From positions 369,919 to 433,918 of the forward strand of contig NZ_JASCXJ010000003.1 in assembly GCF_030271535.1 (NCBI RefSeq): DNA of 64,000 nucleotides, in the 5' to 3' direction. Numbering within the stretch: position 1 is the stretch's first letter; every line of letters begins with the position of its first letter. Source of the stretch: Nocardiopsis sp. ATB16-24. Lineage in GTDB: Bacteria > Actinomycetota > Actinomycetes > Streptosporangiales > Streptosporangiaceae. A program made the position numbers and the translations under genes. The notes under the pieces were generated by a model. It was not told the DNA's origin. It did no database searches and was given only the letters and a program-made list of their open reading frames with translations. Positions 34,331-43,668 of the stretch are shown here, piece after piece.

Positions 34331-35742
34331 CAGAGCCTCCCGCGGGTGCGCGCGGACGCCTTCCGCCTGAGCGCCGGTTCCTCGCCGCGCCACAGCAGGG
34401 CGACGGCGATCATGGTGACCGCCAGGGGGGACATCAGCGCGACGTAGAAGAACATGTACCAGAACAGCAACAGCACGGTCAGCAACGCGCCCTGGCCCAC
34501 GGGGGAGGACGCGGCCCGGTAGCGCCAGGCGATCCGTGCGAAGAAGACGAGCATGAAGGCGGTGCCCACCCACCCGCCGGCGATCAGGGTCATCCACAAC
34601 TGACCGGCGTTGCCGATGACGTGTCGGCCACAGCCGGGACACTCGGCCGTGGGGCCGACCGCGATCGAGTCGGAACTGCCCTGGGCCTGCCTGGTGGTCC
34701 CCCACCCCATGACCGGGGACAGTCCTGCGGCCTCCACGGAGGCGGCGTTGGAAGCGGCCCGTCCGTCGTCACTGTGCGGACTGTCGGCTCGTGTGCGTAC
34801 CACGTCGGCCAGCGGGGAGGCGGCCAGGAACAGCAGTACGAGCAGGACGACGACGGAACCGGCCGCCACCAGGGTCACGCGGCCCCGACGCAGGGCGGCC
34901 ACGGCGGCGTAGCCCAGCGACAGCGCCAGTCCCACCCACAGTGCCCGGTTGAGCGAGTACACGACGGGGACGGCGGACAGCGCGGCGGCGGTCAGCGCAC
35001 CCCAGCGCACCAGGCCCGAGCCCTGGACGATCCATCCGACCACCAGCCACACCAGCGACAGGGAGAGCATGTATCCCCAGATGTTGGTGTACTCCCAGGG
35101 AGCCTTGGGGCGCGCCGACTCGTACCCCAGGACGTCCATGATCTGGGAGGAGGCGGGATGGACGAGGGCCCGCATGTAGGAGTCCGAGGCGAGGGCTTCG
35201 GGGAGCAGGTACTCCGCCGGTGCCGTGAACTCGAACCGTGGCGCGAGGACCCCCAGGTAGCCGCCGGCGATGGTGGTCAGGCACAGCACGGCCAGCGCCC
35301 ACACGACCACACGGGTGGGAAGTTCGCGCTCGGAGAGGTTACCGACGTAGAGCAGCAGGACGGTCAACACCAGGTAGTTGACGATCCGGAGCAGGGCGCC
35401 ACCGTACCCGCCGCTGTCCGCAACGGTGCCCGGTGTCTCCAGCGGTACCAGGAACAGGCCCAGCACGGTCCAGAGCAGGAACAGCGCCCACGCCCAGAAC
35501 CCCGGAGGGACCCGAAGCCCCCTGGCGCGGTGGCGCCGTACCAGTTCGGCCGCCATGGGGAGCGCGAACAGCCAGTAGGCGAACTGGCCCATGCCCAGGG
35601 CCCACCACAGCGGATATCCGGCCAACAACCAGACCAGCGGCCGACCGGTGGCGGCCCGGGGAGGGCCGACCACCGACGACCCCCCGGTGGTCCAGGTGGT
35701 CGTGGTCCCCACCGGTGAGGCGCGGGAGGGCACACTCTCCAT
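34327..35742 (-). CDS. Wzy/O-antigen ligase-like polysaccharide polymerase
   Basis: A 471-residue integral membrane protein with about 11 hydrophobic segments and one large external loop (residues about 290-400) rich in charged residues and holding CPGCG. Segments such as ALWVGLALSLGYAAVAALRRG and GWGTTRQAQGSS match the Wzy_C (O-antigen ligase) family. In a Wzx/Wzy locus it would polymerise repeat units outside the membrane, or ligate the chain. ATG 35742 overlaps the Wzz-like stop (TGATG). Exact role, polymerase or ligase, cannot be told from sequence. Confidence 0.85.
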   Translation of the reverse strand: MESVPSRASPVGTTTTWTTGGSSVVGPPRAATGRPLVWLLAGYPLWWALGMGQFAYWLFALPMAAELVRRHRARGLRVPPGFWAWALFLLWTVLGLFLVPLETPGTVADSGGYGGALLRIVNYLVLTVLLLYVGNLSERELPTRVVVWALAVLCLTTIAGGYLGVLAPRFEFTAPAEYLLPEALASDSYMRALVHPASSQIMDVLGYESARPKAPWEYTNIWGYMLSLSLVWLVVGWIVQGSGLVRWGALTAAALSAVPVVYSLNRALWVGLALSLGYAAVAALRRGRVTLVAAGSVVVLLVLLFLAASPLADVVRTRADSPHSDDGRAASNAASVEAAGLSPVMGWGTTRQAQGSSDSIAVGPTAECPGCGRHVIGNAGQLWMTLIAGGWVGTAFMLVFFARIAWRYRAASSPVGQGALLTVLLLFWYMFFYVALMSPLAVTMIAVALLWRGEEPALRRKASARTRGRLW

Positions 35743-37721
35743 CAGTTCCGGGACCCCGAGGCCGCGGCGGCGGACGCGGTCCCGTCCCGCCCGGTCGCCG
35801 TGCCGACGGACACGGTGTCCCCGATGTCCGTGCCGGTCTCCGTGGGGGGAGTCGTCTCCCCGTCGGACTCCAGGACCTCCAAGACCTCCACGGCACGGGC
35901 GCCGTCGTCCTCCCCGAACCCGAAGGCCCTCTCCGCGGCCGAGAGGTCGGCGCCGTCCTCGCTCCAGTCGGCCACCTCGTCCCTCTCCTCCTCGGCGTCG
36001 TCGGGCAGTCCGACGATCTCGGTGCGGGTCGGTGTCCCTGTCCCCTCGAAGCTCTGTTCCGCGTCCGCGGCGGCCGTGTCCCTCACGTCCTCCGTGGGGT
36101 CGGTGTCCTCGGCGCCGGTATCGACCGGTGCCCCTGCCTCCACGCGAGCGCTCGTGTCGACCGCGGGCGGCGGGTCGGCCAGGGGACGACGGGGCAGGAC
36201 GGCCGTGCCCGGTACGGGTACCGCGAGCCGCTCGGCGAGGGTGAGCAGGTCGGTCAGATCCCTGCGGCGGGTCCGGTCCGGTTCCACCACCGGCAGGAGC
36301 ATGTCGGCCGAGGAGGCCAGAGCGTGGACGTCGGCGCGTTCGCTCACGGGGGCGGCGGCGACCACCACGTACTCGGCCTCGGTGCGCAGCCGCCGCAACA
36401 GCTCCACCATGGCCGTGTCCTGCACGGGCGTGTGCGCTCCCCAAGACCCGTGCCGCAGCACCCGCAGGCGACGCGGGGCGTGGGGACGCGCCATCGGCCC
36501 GACGGACTCCCAGCCTTCGGCCGGTGCCTCGTCCAGGCCGGCTCCCTCGGGCGGCCCCAGCAGGTTCGCGGCGGTGTCGCCGTGGGGGTCCGCGCACACC
36601 AGCAGCGTCTCCGAACCCGTGCGGGCCAGGGCGGCGGCCAGAGCCACGGCGATCGTCGTGCCGGCGTGGCCCGGGGCGGTGGCGGCGACCAACAGCACAT
36701 GGCCGGACGCGGTATCCCCCTCGGTCTCACCCGGGAACCGGGGAGCACCGAAGGACAGGCGGGCGCGCATCAGGTGCGCGAGCTCGTTGACGCGCTGCCC
36801 CGCGCCGGCACCGTCGTCCAGCAGCACGGAGCCGTGCCCGTCCGCACGCATCCGGTCGGACAGGTCGAGCAGGACCGGAAGCCTCGTGACCCGAGCGGTG
36901 TCCTCGGTATCGCGCAGGCGCGGGTCGAACCGGTCGCGGACGAGGGCGGCCGACAGGCCCGCCAGCAGGCCGAGCGCGGCGCCGCCCACCAACCACAGAG
37001 CGGGGACGGGGCCGCTGGGTTCCTCGGGGAGACCGGCGGGGGTGAGCACCCTTCCGGCCTGGACCGTCTCCCGCAGCACGCTGAGAGGGCCGATCCCCTT
37101 GCCCAGTTCCGTGATCTCCTCACGCAGGGCCTCTGTCCGCGTGTTCGCGCCGGGGAAGGCGGCCTCCTCGGCGACGGCCTCGGCCAGGTCCTGGTAGAGG
37201 TCCTCCCGCTCGCCTCGCAGCGCCTCCAGACGGTCGTCGACCAGGGCGTCGACCTGGGCCCGGCGTACCTCCAGGTAGGCGTCGGCGTAACTCCTCGCGC
37301 CGGCCTGGGCCGCCTCCGGGGTGGAGGCGGAGAAGCCGATCTCCAGGACGTTGCTGTTGGGAGGGACGTTCACTTCCACGCGTTCGCGCAGATCATCGGT
37401 GGTGGGCGCGGGGACCTCCCCGGGGAGGGACTCGGCCACCACCGACGACACCTGGTCCGAGATCAGGATCTGGGCCTCGGTGTCCAGGTTGACGTCCCCC
37501 GACAATCGTCCGGAGCGCTCCCCGGTGAACTCGTCCATCCCTGTGGGCTGGACCTGCACGGCGGTGACGGAGGTATAGGTGGTGGGCAGGACGACCACCA
37601 TGGCGGCGCCGAGGACCAACCCGCCGATGACACCGGCCCCGATCAACCGCAGACGGCGGCGTAGCAGTGCCGTGTACTCCCTCAGTTCCGGTCCGGACGG
37701 CCCGGAGATGTCGGTGTCCAT
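35742..37721 (-). CDS. Wzz-like chain-length regulator with degenerate tyrosine-kinase domain
   Basis: A 659-residue protein. A Wzz domain (residues about 15-250) has membrane segments at about 27-46 and 240-262 flanking an external coiled region. A BY-kinase/ParA-like domain follows (about 265-480), but its nucleotide loop reads ATAPGHAGTT: the Walker A lysine is missing. The last 150 residues are acidic and low-complexity, and lack the tyrosine cluster of true BY-kinases. It probably controls chain length without kinase activity. ATG 37721 has GGAGAGGA upstream. It is the first gene of the EPS operon. Confidence 0.88.
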   Translation of the reverse strand: MDTDISGPSGPELREYTALLRRRLRLIGAGVIGGLVLGAAMVVVLPTTYTSVTAVQVQPTGMDEFTGERSGRLSGDVNLDTEAQILISDQVSSVVAESLPGEVPAPTTDDLRERVEVNVPPNSNVLEIGFSASTPEAAQAGARSYADAYLEVRRAQVDALVDDRLEALRGEREDLYQDLAEAVAEEAAFPGANTRTEALREEITELGKGIGPLSVLRETVQAGRVLTPAGLPEEPSGPVPALWLVGGAALGLLAGLSAALVRDRFDPRLRDTEDTARVTRLPVLLDLSDRMRADGHGSVLLDDGAGAGQRVNELAHLMRARLSFGAPRFPGETEGDTASGHVLLVAATAPGHAGTTIAVALAAALARTGSETLLVCADPHGDTAANLLGPPEGAGLDEAPAEGWESVGPMARPHAPRRLRVLRHGSWGAHTPVQDTAMVELLRRLRTEAEYVVVAAAPVSERADVHALASSADMLLPVVEPDRTRRRDLTDLLTLAERLAVPVPGTAVLPRRPLADPPPAVDTSARVEAGAPVDTGAEDTDPTEDVRDTAAADAEQSFEGTGTPTRTEIVGLPDDAEEERDEVADWSEDGADLSAAERAFGFGEDDGARAVEVLEVLESDGETTPPTETGTDIGDTVSVGTATGRDGTASAAAASGSRN

Positions 37722-37754
37722 CGGATCCTCTCCGTGCGAGCAAGGCCAACACCT

Positions 37755-37785
37755 TTAGTAATTGATTACACACTCAGTGTAGTAC
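37755..37785 (-). promoter_or_regulatory. Candidate EPS operon promoter with ACACTGAG-N12-TACT element
   Basis: Reading leftward, ACACTGAG (37780-37773) is followed after 12 bases by TACTAA (37760-37755), the same arrangement as at 19241-19266. The surrounding 37750-37785 is AT-rich in a GC-rich chromosome. ACACTCAGTGT on the + strand (37770-37780) is also a palindrome. Confidence 0.45.
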
Positions 37786-37917
37786 CTTGGGGGATGCCGG
37801 ACGTGGGGAAAACCGTGGTTCCCCGCGGAAGGAGAGAGAGGCCGTTCCTCCCGGCGAGGCGGAGTCGCGGCGTTCGGACGTACCGGAGAGACCTCACGCC
37901 GTCGCCCGCGGACGCGT

Positions 37918-37951
37918 CGAGGGGCGGCGGGATCCTTCCCGCCGCCCCTCG
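37918..37951 (-). terminator. Terminator after the DUF4190-like gene
   Basis: A 15-bp perfect stem, CGAGGGGCGGCGGGA (37918-37932) with its reverse complement (37937-37951), around a TCCT loop, 41 bases beyond the stop of the leftward gene at 37992. Confidence 0.8.
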
Positions 37952-37991
37952 CGCACGACCGAGGTGGGGCCTCTCACCCGGCCCCGGGACG

Positions 37992-38384
37992 TCAGCCGGC
38001 CGCCAACGTGGGGGGAAGTCCGGTGGAGGACTCCCACGCCTCGTCGCACTCGCTCTGAGTGGACACCGTGTGCGCTCGGGCCGAGCAGTCCCGATACTGT
38101 GTCACCTCTTCCCGGTACATCACGGCGACCGAGGTCAGGGACAGGGACATCACGATTCCCAGGACGCCCACGGCCACGCTCATCAGCGCGCCCGGCGCCT
38201 GGGTCCGGTTCTCCCGGGCGGCACGCCGGGCACGGAAGCCCTGGACGACGCCGAACACGGAGAGCACGACGCCGTAGGGTGGCAGGAGCAGGCCCGCCGC
38301 ACCGAAGAACAGACCCCACAGGCCCCCTCGCTCGACTCTGGGGGGTTGACCTTCGGATCGTGGCTCCGGGCTGTTGTCGGTCAA
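37992..38384 (-). CDS. DUF4190-like small membrane protein
   Basis: A 130-residue protein with two membrane segments (about residues 21-46 and 66-88). The first segment is followed by FRARRAARENRTQAPGALMSVAVGVLGIV, the pattern of the DUF4190 family. A C-terminal part with two cysteines (YRDCSARAHTVSTQSECDEAW) lies outside the membrane. It starts at TTG 38384, seven bases after GGAG. Function is unknown. It has its own terminator and stands apart from both the EPS operon and purN. Confidence 0.7.
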   Translation of the reverse strand: MTDNSPEPRSEGQPPRVERGGLWGLFFGAAGLLLPPYGVVLSVFGVVQGFRARRAARENRTQAPGALMSVAVGVLGIVMSLSLTSVAVMYREEVTQYRDCSARAHTVSTQSECDEAWESSTGLPPTLAAG

Positions 38385-38732
38385 GGTTCACTCCTTCGCA
38401 GCGCCCCGTCCGGGGGCGGTGTGGTCCGCTTCCGCGAGCGCGGAGGGTACCCCGCGGTCCTTGTCTCTCGGGGCGGTCCAGGAGGCCGTCGAGGCGCCCG
38501 TCACACGTCGGCCAACACCGCACTCCCCGTAGGTAGACGCTACCTGTCCCGATAGGGTTGGAACGCGTGCGGGTCCCGTGGACCCGTCGGCCCTCGGCGA
38601 TGCCCGCGGTGCGGCCGGCCGAACCCGGTGTAGGTGCCGGGCGTGCGCGAAAACCGGATGCTGCGCCGTCCCCCGGCGCCCCCGGACGCGGGAGGCGGCT
38701 CCCGCACCGTTCTCTAAACACTGGGAGAAGCA
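38385..38732. other. 348-bp region before purN
   Basis: No gene seen. It separates divergent units. CGATAGGGTTGGAACGCG near 38553-38570 may include a -10 for purN, leaving a GC-rich leader of about 170 bases. I looked for a ZTP-type riboswitch in that leader and could not confirm one. Confidence 0.4.
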
Positions 38733-39380
38733 TTGACCGCGCGAGTGGTGGTCCTCATATCGGGCACGGGCAGCAACATGGCGGCGCTGCTGGAGGCGTC
38801 CAAGGACCCCGACTACGGGGCGAGCATCGTCGCCGTCGGTTCCGACCGCGAGGGCACCCCGGGCATCGAACTGGCGGGCGGAGCCGGAGTCCCCACCTTC
38901 GTCGTCCCCTTCCGCGCCTACACCGACCGTGCGCGGTGGGACGCCGCCATGGCCGAGCGGATCTCCGGGTACCGTCCCGACCTGGTGGTCTCCGCCGGGT
39001 TCATGCGCATCCTCGGACCCGCGGTGGTCGGCCGGCACCCGGCCGTCAACATCCACCCCGCCCTTCTCCCCTCCTTCCCCGGCGCGCACGCCGTTCGCGA
39101 CGCGCTCGCCCATGGTGTCCGCATCACCGGCACCACCATCCACTTCCTCGACGAGGGCGTCGACTCCGGGCCGATCATCGACCAGGCGAGCGTTCCCGTC
39201 CAGGACGACGATGACGAATCCAGCCTCCACGAACGCATCAAGGAAGTGGAGCGGAAGATGCTGGTCGACACGGTCGGCAGGCTCGCCCGCGAGGGCTGGA
39301 CCATCGACGGCAGGCACGTGCGGTTCGGCCGCACCGAGCACAGCGTCGCCGACGCGACCTACACGAAGGAGAACCGGTGA
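38733..39380 (+). CDS. purN: Phosphoribosylglycinamide formyltransferase
   Basis: A 215-residue folate-dependent GAR transformylase (third step of purine synthesis). The N-terminal phosphate loop is [13 protein letters not shown]. The catalytic region has [20 protein letters not shown] and [13 protein letters not shown] with the key Asn, His and Asp residues. It starts at TTG 38733 after GGGAGAAG. Its stop overlaps the purH start by three bases, so purN, purH and then folD form one purine/one-carbon operon. Confidence 0.96.
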   Translation: MTARVVVLISGTGSNMAALLEASKDPDYGASIVAVGSDREGTPGIELAGGAGVPTFVVPFRAYTDRARWDAAMAERISGYRPDLVVSAGFMRILGPAVVGRHPAVNIHPALLPSFPGAHAVRDALAHGVRITGTTIHFLDEGVDSGPIIDQASVPVQDDDDESSLHERIKEVERKMLVDTVGRLAREGWTIDGRHVRFGRTEHSVADATYTKENR

Positions 39381-40945
39381 CCCAGCAGGCCATCAGGCGT
39401 GCGTTGATCAGCGTCTACGACAAGACCGGTCTGGAGGAGCTGGGCCTCGGCCTGGCCGAGGCCGGGGTGGAGATCGTCTCCACCGGCTCCACCGCCGCGC
39501 GGCTGCGCGAGGCCGGCATCCCCGTGACCCCCGTGGAGGACGTCACCGGCTTCCCCGAGATCATGGAGGGCCGCGTCAAGACCCTGCACCCCTCGGTGCA
39601 CGCCGGTCTGCTCGCGGACCGGAACAACCCCGAGCACGTGGCCCGGATCCAGGAGTTGGGCATCGCCCCCTTCGACCTGGTCGTGGTCAACCTCTACCCC
39701 TTCCGGGACACCGTCGCCTCCGGCGCCTCCGAGGCCGACTGCATCGAGAAGATCGACATCGGCGGGCCCGCCATGGTGCGGGCCTCGGCCAAGAACCACG
39801 GCAGTGTCGCGATCGTGGTCGACCCCGGCGGCTACGACGAGGTCCTTCAGGCCGTCCGCGACGGTGGTTTCACCCTGGAGCAGCGCAAGCGTCTGGCCGG
39901 ACTCGCCTTCCGGCACACCGCGGGCTACGACGCCGCGGTCGCTGAGTGGTTCGCCGACGCCTACGCCCCCGACGAGACCGCCGTCGATACCTCCTGGCCC
40001 GAGTTTCGCGCCACCGTCCACACCCGCAAGGAGGTTCTGCGCTACGGCGAGAACCCGCACCAGCGGGCCGCCCTGTACGTCGTCGACGGCGTCGCCGCGC
40101 ACGGACTGGCCGGGGCGGAGCAGTTGCACGGCAAGGCCATGTCGTACAACAACTACGTCGACGCCGACGCCGCGCTGAGGGCCGCCCACGACTTCGAGCA
40201 GCCGTGCGTGGCGATCATCAAGCACGCCAACCCGTGCGGCATCGCCGTGGGCGCCGACAACGCCGAGGCCCACCGCAAGGCCCACGCCTGCGACCCGGTG
40301 TCGGCCTTCGGCGGTGTGATCGCCACCAACCGCCCCGTGGGAGCCGACCTCGCCGGGCAGATCGCCGAGGTCTTCACCGAGGTCGTCGTGGCACCCGGCT
40401 TCGCCCCCGAGGCTGTGGAGATCCTCACCCGGAAGAAGAACATCCGTCTCCTGGTGGTCTCCGAGGCACCTTCGCACTCCCGTGTGGAGACCCGCCAGAT
40501 CAGTGGCGGCCTGCTCGCCCAGTCGGCCGACGCCATCGACGCCGAGGGGGACGATCCCGCCGACTGGACCCTGGCCACCGGGAAGGCCGCCGACGAGATG
40601 GTCCTCGCCGACCTGGTCTTCGCCTGGCGGGCCGTGCGCGCGGTCAAGTCCAACGCCATCCTGCTGGCCTCCGACGGGGCCACGGTGGGTGTGGGCATGG
40701 GCCAGGTGAACAGGGTCGACTCCGCCCGACTGGCGGTCACGCGCGCGGGCGAGAGGGCGGCCGGCTCCGTGGCGGCCAGCGACGCCTTCTTCCCCTTCGC
40801 GGACGGATTGCAGATCCTCACCGAGGCCGGGGTCCGCGCGGTCGTCCAACCCGGCGGATCGGTACGCGACGAGGAGGTCATCGCCGCGGCCGAGGCCGCC
40901 GGAGTGACGATGTACCTCACCGGCACCCGGCACTTCTTCCACTGA
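39377..40945 (+). CDS. purH: Bifunctional AICAR formyltransferase/IMP cyclohydrolase
   Basis: A 522-residue enzyme for the last two steps to IMP. The N-terminal cyclohydrolase/MGS domain (residues 1 to about 150) starts [15 protein letters not shown] and contains [15 protein letters not shown]. The C-terminal AICAR transformylase domain has [21 protein letters not shown] and the FFPFADG near the end. Start GTG 39377 is coupled to purN. Length and order are typical. Confidence 0.97.
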   Translation: MTQQAIRRALISVYDKTGLEELGLGLAEAGVEIVSTGSTAARLREAGIPVTPVEDVTGFPEIMEGRVKTLHPSVHAGLLADRNNPEHVARIQELGIAPFDLVVVNLYPFRDTVASGASEADCIEKIDIGGPAMVRASAKNHGSVAIVVDPGGYDEVLQAVRDGGFTLEQRKRLAGLAFRHTAGYDAAVAEWFADAYAPDETAVDTSWPEFRATVHTRKEVLRYGENPHQRAALYVVDGVAAHGLAGAEQLHGKAMSYNNYVDADAALRAAHDFEQPCVAIIKHANPCGIAVGADNAEAHRKAHACDPVSAFGGVIATNRPVGADLAGQIAEVFTEVVVAPGFAPEAVEILTRKKNIRLLVVSEAPSHSRVETRQISGGLLAQSADAIDAEGDDPADWTLATGKAADEMVLADLVFAWRAVRAVKSNAILLASDGATVGVGMGQVNRVDSARLAVTRAGERAAGSVAASDAFFPFADGLQILTEAGVRAVVQPGGSVRDEEVIAAAEAAGVTMYLTGTRHFFH

Positions 40946-40959
40946 GCGAGGAGCAACAC

Positions 40960-41817
40960 ATGAGCGCGACCGTCCTGGACGGCAAGGCCGTCGCCAAGTC
41001 CATCCGCGAGGAGCTCTCCGAGCGGGTGGCGAGACTGCACGACCGGGGCCTCACCCCCGGCCTGGGCACGGTACTGGTCGGCGACGACCCCGGCAGTCAC
41101 TCCTACGTGCGGGGCAAGCATCGTGACTGCGCGCAGGTGGGCATTGCCAGCATCCGTCGGGACCTGCCCGCCGACGCCACGCAGGAGGAGGTGGAGCAGG
41201 CGGTCCACGAGCTCAACGCCGACCCCGCCTGTACGGGGTACATCGTGCAGCTGCCGCTTCCCCGGGGCCTGGACGAGAACCGGGTGTTGGGCCTGATCCA
41301 CCCGGAGAAGGACGCCGACGGACTCCAACCCTCCAACCTCGGCAGGCTCGTACTGATGCAGGAGGCGCCGCTGCCGTGCACACCGCGCGGCATCGTGGAG
41401 CTGCTGGCCCGCTACGAGGTACCGCTCAAGGGCGCCGAGGTGGTCGTGATCGGACGTGGTGTGACGGTGGGGCGCCCCCTCGGCCTGCTGTTGACCCGCC
41501 GGTCGGAGAACGCCACCGTCACGCTGTGCCACACGGGCACCCGGGACCTGGCCGAGCACACGCGCCGGGCCGACATCATCGTGGCGGGGGCCGGTGTACC
41601 GGGGCTGGTCACCAAGGACATGGTCCGTCCCGGCGCGGCGGTGCTGGACGTCGGTGTCTCGCGCACCGACTCCGGTCTGGTCGGCGACGTCGCGCCGGAC
41701 GTGGCCGAGGTGGCGGGGTACCTGTCCCCGAACCCGGGTGGTGTGGGACCGATGACCCGGGCGATGCTGCTGGTGAACGTGGTGGAGGCCGCCGAGCGTC
41801 AGGCCGCCGCGGGATGA
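40960..41817 (+). CDS. folD: Methylenetetrahydrofolate dehydrogenase/cyclohydrolase FolD
   Basis: A 285-residue bifunctional enzyme that produces 10-formyl-THF, the cofactor used by PurN and PurH. Characteristic motifs are [17 protein letters not shown] (catalytic Lys), the active-site VQLPLPRGL with HPEKDADGL, the NADP region [12 protein letters not shown], and the C-terminal [16 protein letters not shown] 40960 has GAGGAG upstream and lies 14 bases after purH. Terminator structures follow. Confidence 0.97.
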   Translation: MSATVLDGKAVAKSIREELSERVARLHDRGLTPGLGTVLVGDDPGSHSYVRGKHRDCAQVGIASIRRDLPADATQEEVEQAVHELNADPACTGYIVQLPLPRGLDENRVLGLIHPEKDADGLQPSNLGRLVLMQEAPLPCTPRGIVELLARYEVPLKGAEVVVIGRGVTVGRPLGLLLTRRSENATVTLCHTGTRDLAEHTRRADIIVAGAGVPGLVTKDMVRPGAAVLDVGVSRTDSGLVGDVAPDVAEVAGYLSPNPGGVGPMTRAMLLVNVVEAAERQAAAG

Positions 41818-41827
41818 GGGGCAGCCT

Positions 41828-41876
41828 CGTCACCGATCGGTGACGGGGCCGCGGTCCTCCCTCGCGGGAGGACCGC
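41828..41876. terminator. 18-bp perfect palindrome and hairpin terminator after folD
   Basis: CGTCACCGATCGGTGACG (41828-41845) is a perfect palindrome without a loop. It is followed by a perfect 11-bp stem, GCGGTCCTCCC (41851-41861) with GGGAGGACCGC (41866-41876), around TCGC. The pair separates convergent folD and the FHA gene. Confidence 0.75.
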
Positions 41877-41914
41877 CGTCGTGTCCACCGCGGAGCACGG
41901 TCCGTCCGGACCGG

Positions 41915-42520
41915 TCAGCTGGCCTTGCGGTTCGAGCCGCCCAGTGGCATCGGACGGACCAGCCCCAGAGCCACGACCTCGTTGGCCAGCCGGGTCCTGC
42001 GGTTCTGGCCTTCGGGGATACGGAACTTCTGGTACAGCCGCAACAGGTGCTGTTTGACCGCCGCCTCGGTCACCACCAGGGCTCCGGCGATGTCACGGGC
42101 GGTGGCGGGGGCCACGAAGGCCTCCTCCGACAGTGCGGGCCGGCACAGCGCGGTCAGGACGTCCAGCTCCCGGCGGGTGAGCTCGGGGGCGGCCCCGCGA
42201 CGCAGTTCGACGTCGGGGCTGATCTGTTCCTGGGGGAGACCGCCGATCCGGCAGCGGGCGTTCCCGAAGGTCACCACGTCGCCCTCCTCCAGGACACGGC
42301 GCGCGATGGGGCGGCCGTTCACACGGGTTCCGTTGCGGGACAGGCCGAGGTCGACCACGTAGACGTAGGGTCCGCGGCGGACCAGTTCGGCGTGGAGTTG
42401 GGAGACACTGAGGTCGTTGAGCCGGACGTCGGCGCCCGCGCCGCGGCCGATGGTGGTGACCTCACCGTCGAGTTGGTGGATGTCCCCGGTCTCTTCGACC
42501 CGGAGGTAGGGGCCGTCCAC
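41915..42520 (-). CDS. FHA domain protein with C-terminal LuxR-like helix-turn-helix
   Basis: A 201-residue regulator. Residues about 20-95 form an FHA phosphothreonine-binding domain (TIGRGAGADVRL, SVSQLHAEL, GLSRNGTRVNG). Residues about 118-190 form a winged or LuxR-like helix-turn-helix (LTRRELDVLTALCRP, TARDIAGALVVTEAAVKQHL). The combination suggests transcription control by a Ser/Thr kinase pathway. I use GTG 42520, which follows GGGAGGA; an ATG at 42631 would add a low-complexity basic N-terminus and looks less likely. It is convergent with folD. Confidence 0.85.
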   Translation of the reverse strand: MDGPYLRVEETGDIHQLDGEVTTIGRGAGADVRLNDLSVSQLHAELVRRGPYVYVVDLGLSRNGTRVNGRPIARRVLEEGDVVTFGNARCRIGGLPQEQISPDVELRRGAAPELTRRELDVLTALCRPALSEEAFVAPATARDIAGALVVTEAAVKQHLLRLYQKFRIPEGQNRRTRLANEVVALGLVRPMPLGGSNRKAS

Positions 42521-43037
42521 GGTGGGTCCTCCCGAACTGGGGTGGCAGTGCCGATGGGGGTGCTGGCGTCGGTGGTGGAGAGGTGACTGTCGGGGGGAGG
42601 CCGTTCGGCCTGCGCGTTGAGTGGGCTTCATGGGGGCGATCCTTGCTCACCGGTGCACTCATCTCCAGCTTGGTTACCCGGGTGGTACGTGTTCTACGCT
42701 CTTACTCTGGAGTTAGGCGGACAAGGCGCGTGAATACGGATCTGTAGCCGAATCGGAAGCGGGAAACGGTCACCATGGGGCTCTCCGAGGGGCAGAGCCG
42801 TTTCCGTGAGGCCTGAGGCCTGGGCGACACGGGTCACTACAATGGGCGCGTCGCACCCGGACGGGAAGCCCCGCTTCCCGCTCGGCACGGCCGGACACCC
42901 GGGAAGTGAGCCTTCGGAGCGGTGTTCGGTCCCGGACGGTCCGTCACCAGTGGCCGGACGGTCTCGCCGGTCGCCGGGAAGACACGTAAGAGCCGCGAGG
43001 CGGCCGGACAATCCTCAACCGAACGGGTCGGAACGCG
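42521..43037. other. 517-bp intergenic region with mutually exclusive hairpins
   Basis: No gene seen. GGAAACGG (42762-42769) can pair with CCGTTTCC (42798-42805), while GGCTCT (42779-42784) can pair with AGAGCC (42794-42799). The two stems compete for bases 42798-42799. TACAAT (42838-42843 approximately) resembles a -10 for the rightward DUF3017 gene. Confidence 0.4.
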
Positions 43038-43487
43038 GTGGACAAGGCGGGGCAGGCGGGTGTGGCGGACGAGGGCGCGCGGGAGGAGAGGGCGCCTGAG
43101 GAGGCGCCTCGCGAAGGGCGAGACCCTGAAGAGAGTCGGGGCCAGGACCGTCCGCCTGAGGTGGACCCGGTGGGCCCGGCGGACGCGGAGGCCGACGGGT
43201 CTCCCGCCCGGCCGGAGGTACCGTACTGGCTCGCCCAGGTGCCCTACTTCCTGGTCATGTCGGCGCTCGCGGCGGGGATCGTGGTCGTGGCCGCGGCCTA
43301 CTTTAAACGTGGTCCGGCGATCATCGCGGGTGCGTTGCTGCTGGCCGCCGCCTTCCGACTCTTCCTGCCGAAGGAGTGGGCCGGCATGCTCGCGGTGCGC
43401 CGTCGATGGGTCGATCTTCTGACCCTGGTCACCCTCGCCGTCCTGCTCATCGTGCTGGCATGGGTGGCGCCGCAGCTCTCCGCTTAG
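43038..43487 (+). CDS. DUF3017 domain membrane protein
   Basis: A 149-residue protein with a 60-residue acidic/polar N-terminal tail and three membrane segments (about residues 66-84, 90-105, 125-145). The core VPYWLAQVPYFLVMSALAAG and RLFLPKEWAGMLAVRRRWVDLL match DUF3017, a small actinobacterial family often found near folD and malate/isocitrate dehydrogenase genes, as here. Start GTG 43038. Function unknown. Confidence 0.85.
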   Translation: MDKAGQAGVADEGAREERAPEEAPREGRDPEESRGQDRPPEVDPVGPADAEADGSPARPEVPYWLAQVPYFLVMSALAAGIVVVAAAYFKRGPAIIAGALLLAAAFRLFLPKEWAGMLAVRRRWVDLLTLVTLAVLLIVLAWVAPQLSA

Positions 43488-43499
43488 GCGTCGAATAAG

Positions 43500-43514
43500 C
43501 TTGACATCGAGATA
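43500..43514. promoter_or_regulatory. MarR/TamR-like box before icd
   Basis: CTTGACATCGAG (43500-43511, continuing GATA) differs by one base from CTTGACATCAAG at the centre of the marR operator (7972-7983). It lies about 155 bases before the icd start. A TTGACA hexamer is contained in it, so it may overlap a -35 box. Confidence 0.5.
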
Positions 43515-43668
43515 CCGCGAGAACGACAAGCCACCGCCTCCCGGGGAGCACGGACCCCGGGCGGGATCAGGTGATTGCCGCGCGCGCGGACCGGCTCCGG
43601 CCACGAACCGGTGACCGGTCCCCGACGCACGAGGCGGTAGCGAAGACTGAAGGGACAGCCACACAGCC

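Noticed and set aside
38553..38732. Possible ZTP (pfl) riboswitch before purN, suggested by GGAACGCG and the purine/folate operon
   Set aside because: The conserved 3' part (CCGNCTGGGC) could not be found, and stems could not be matched by eye.
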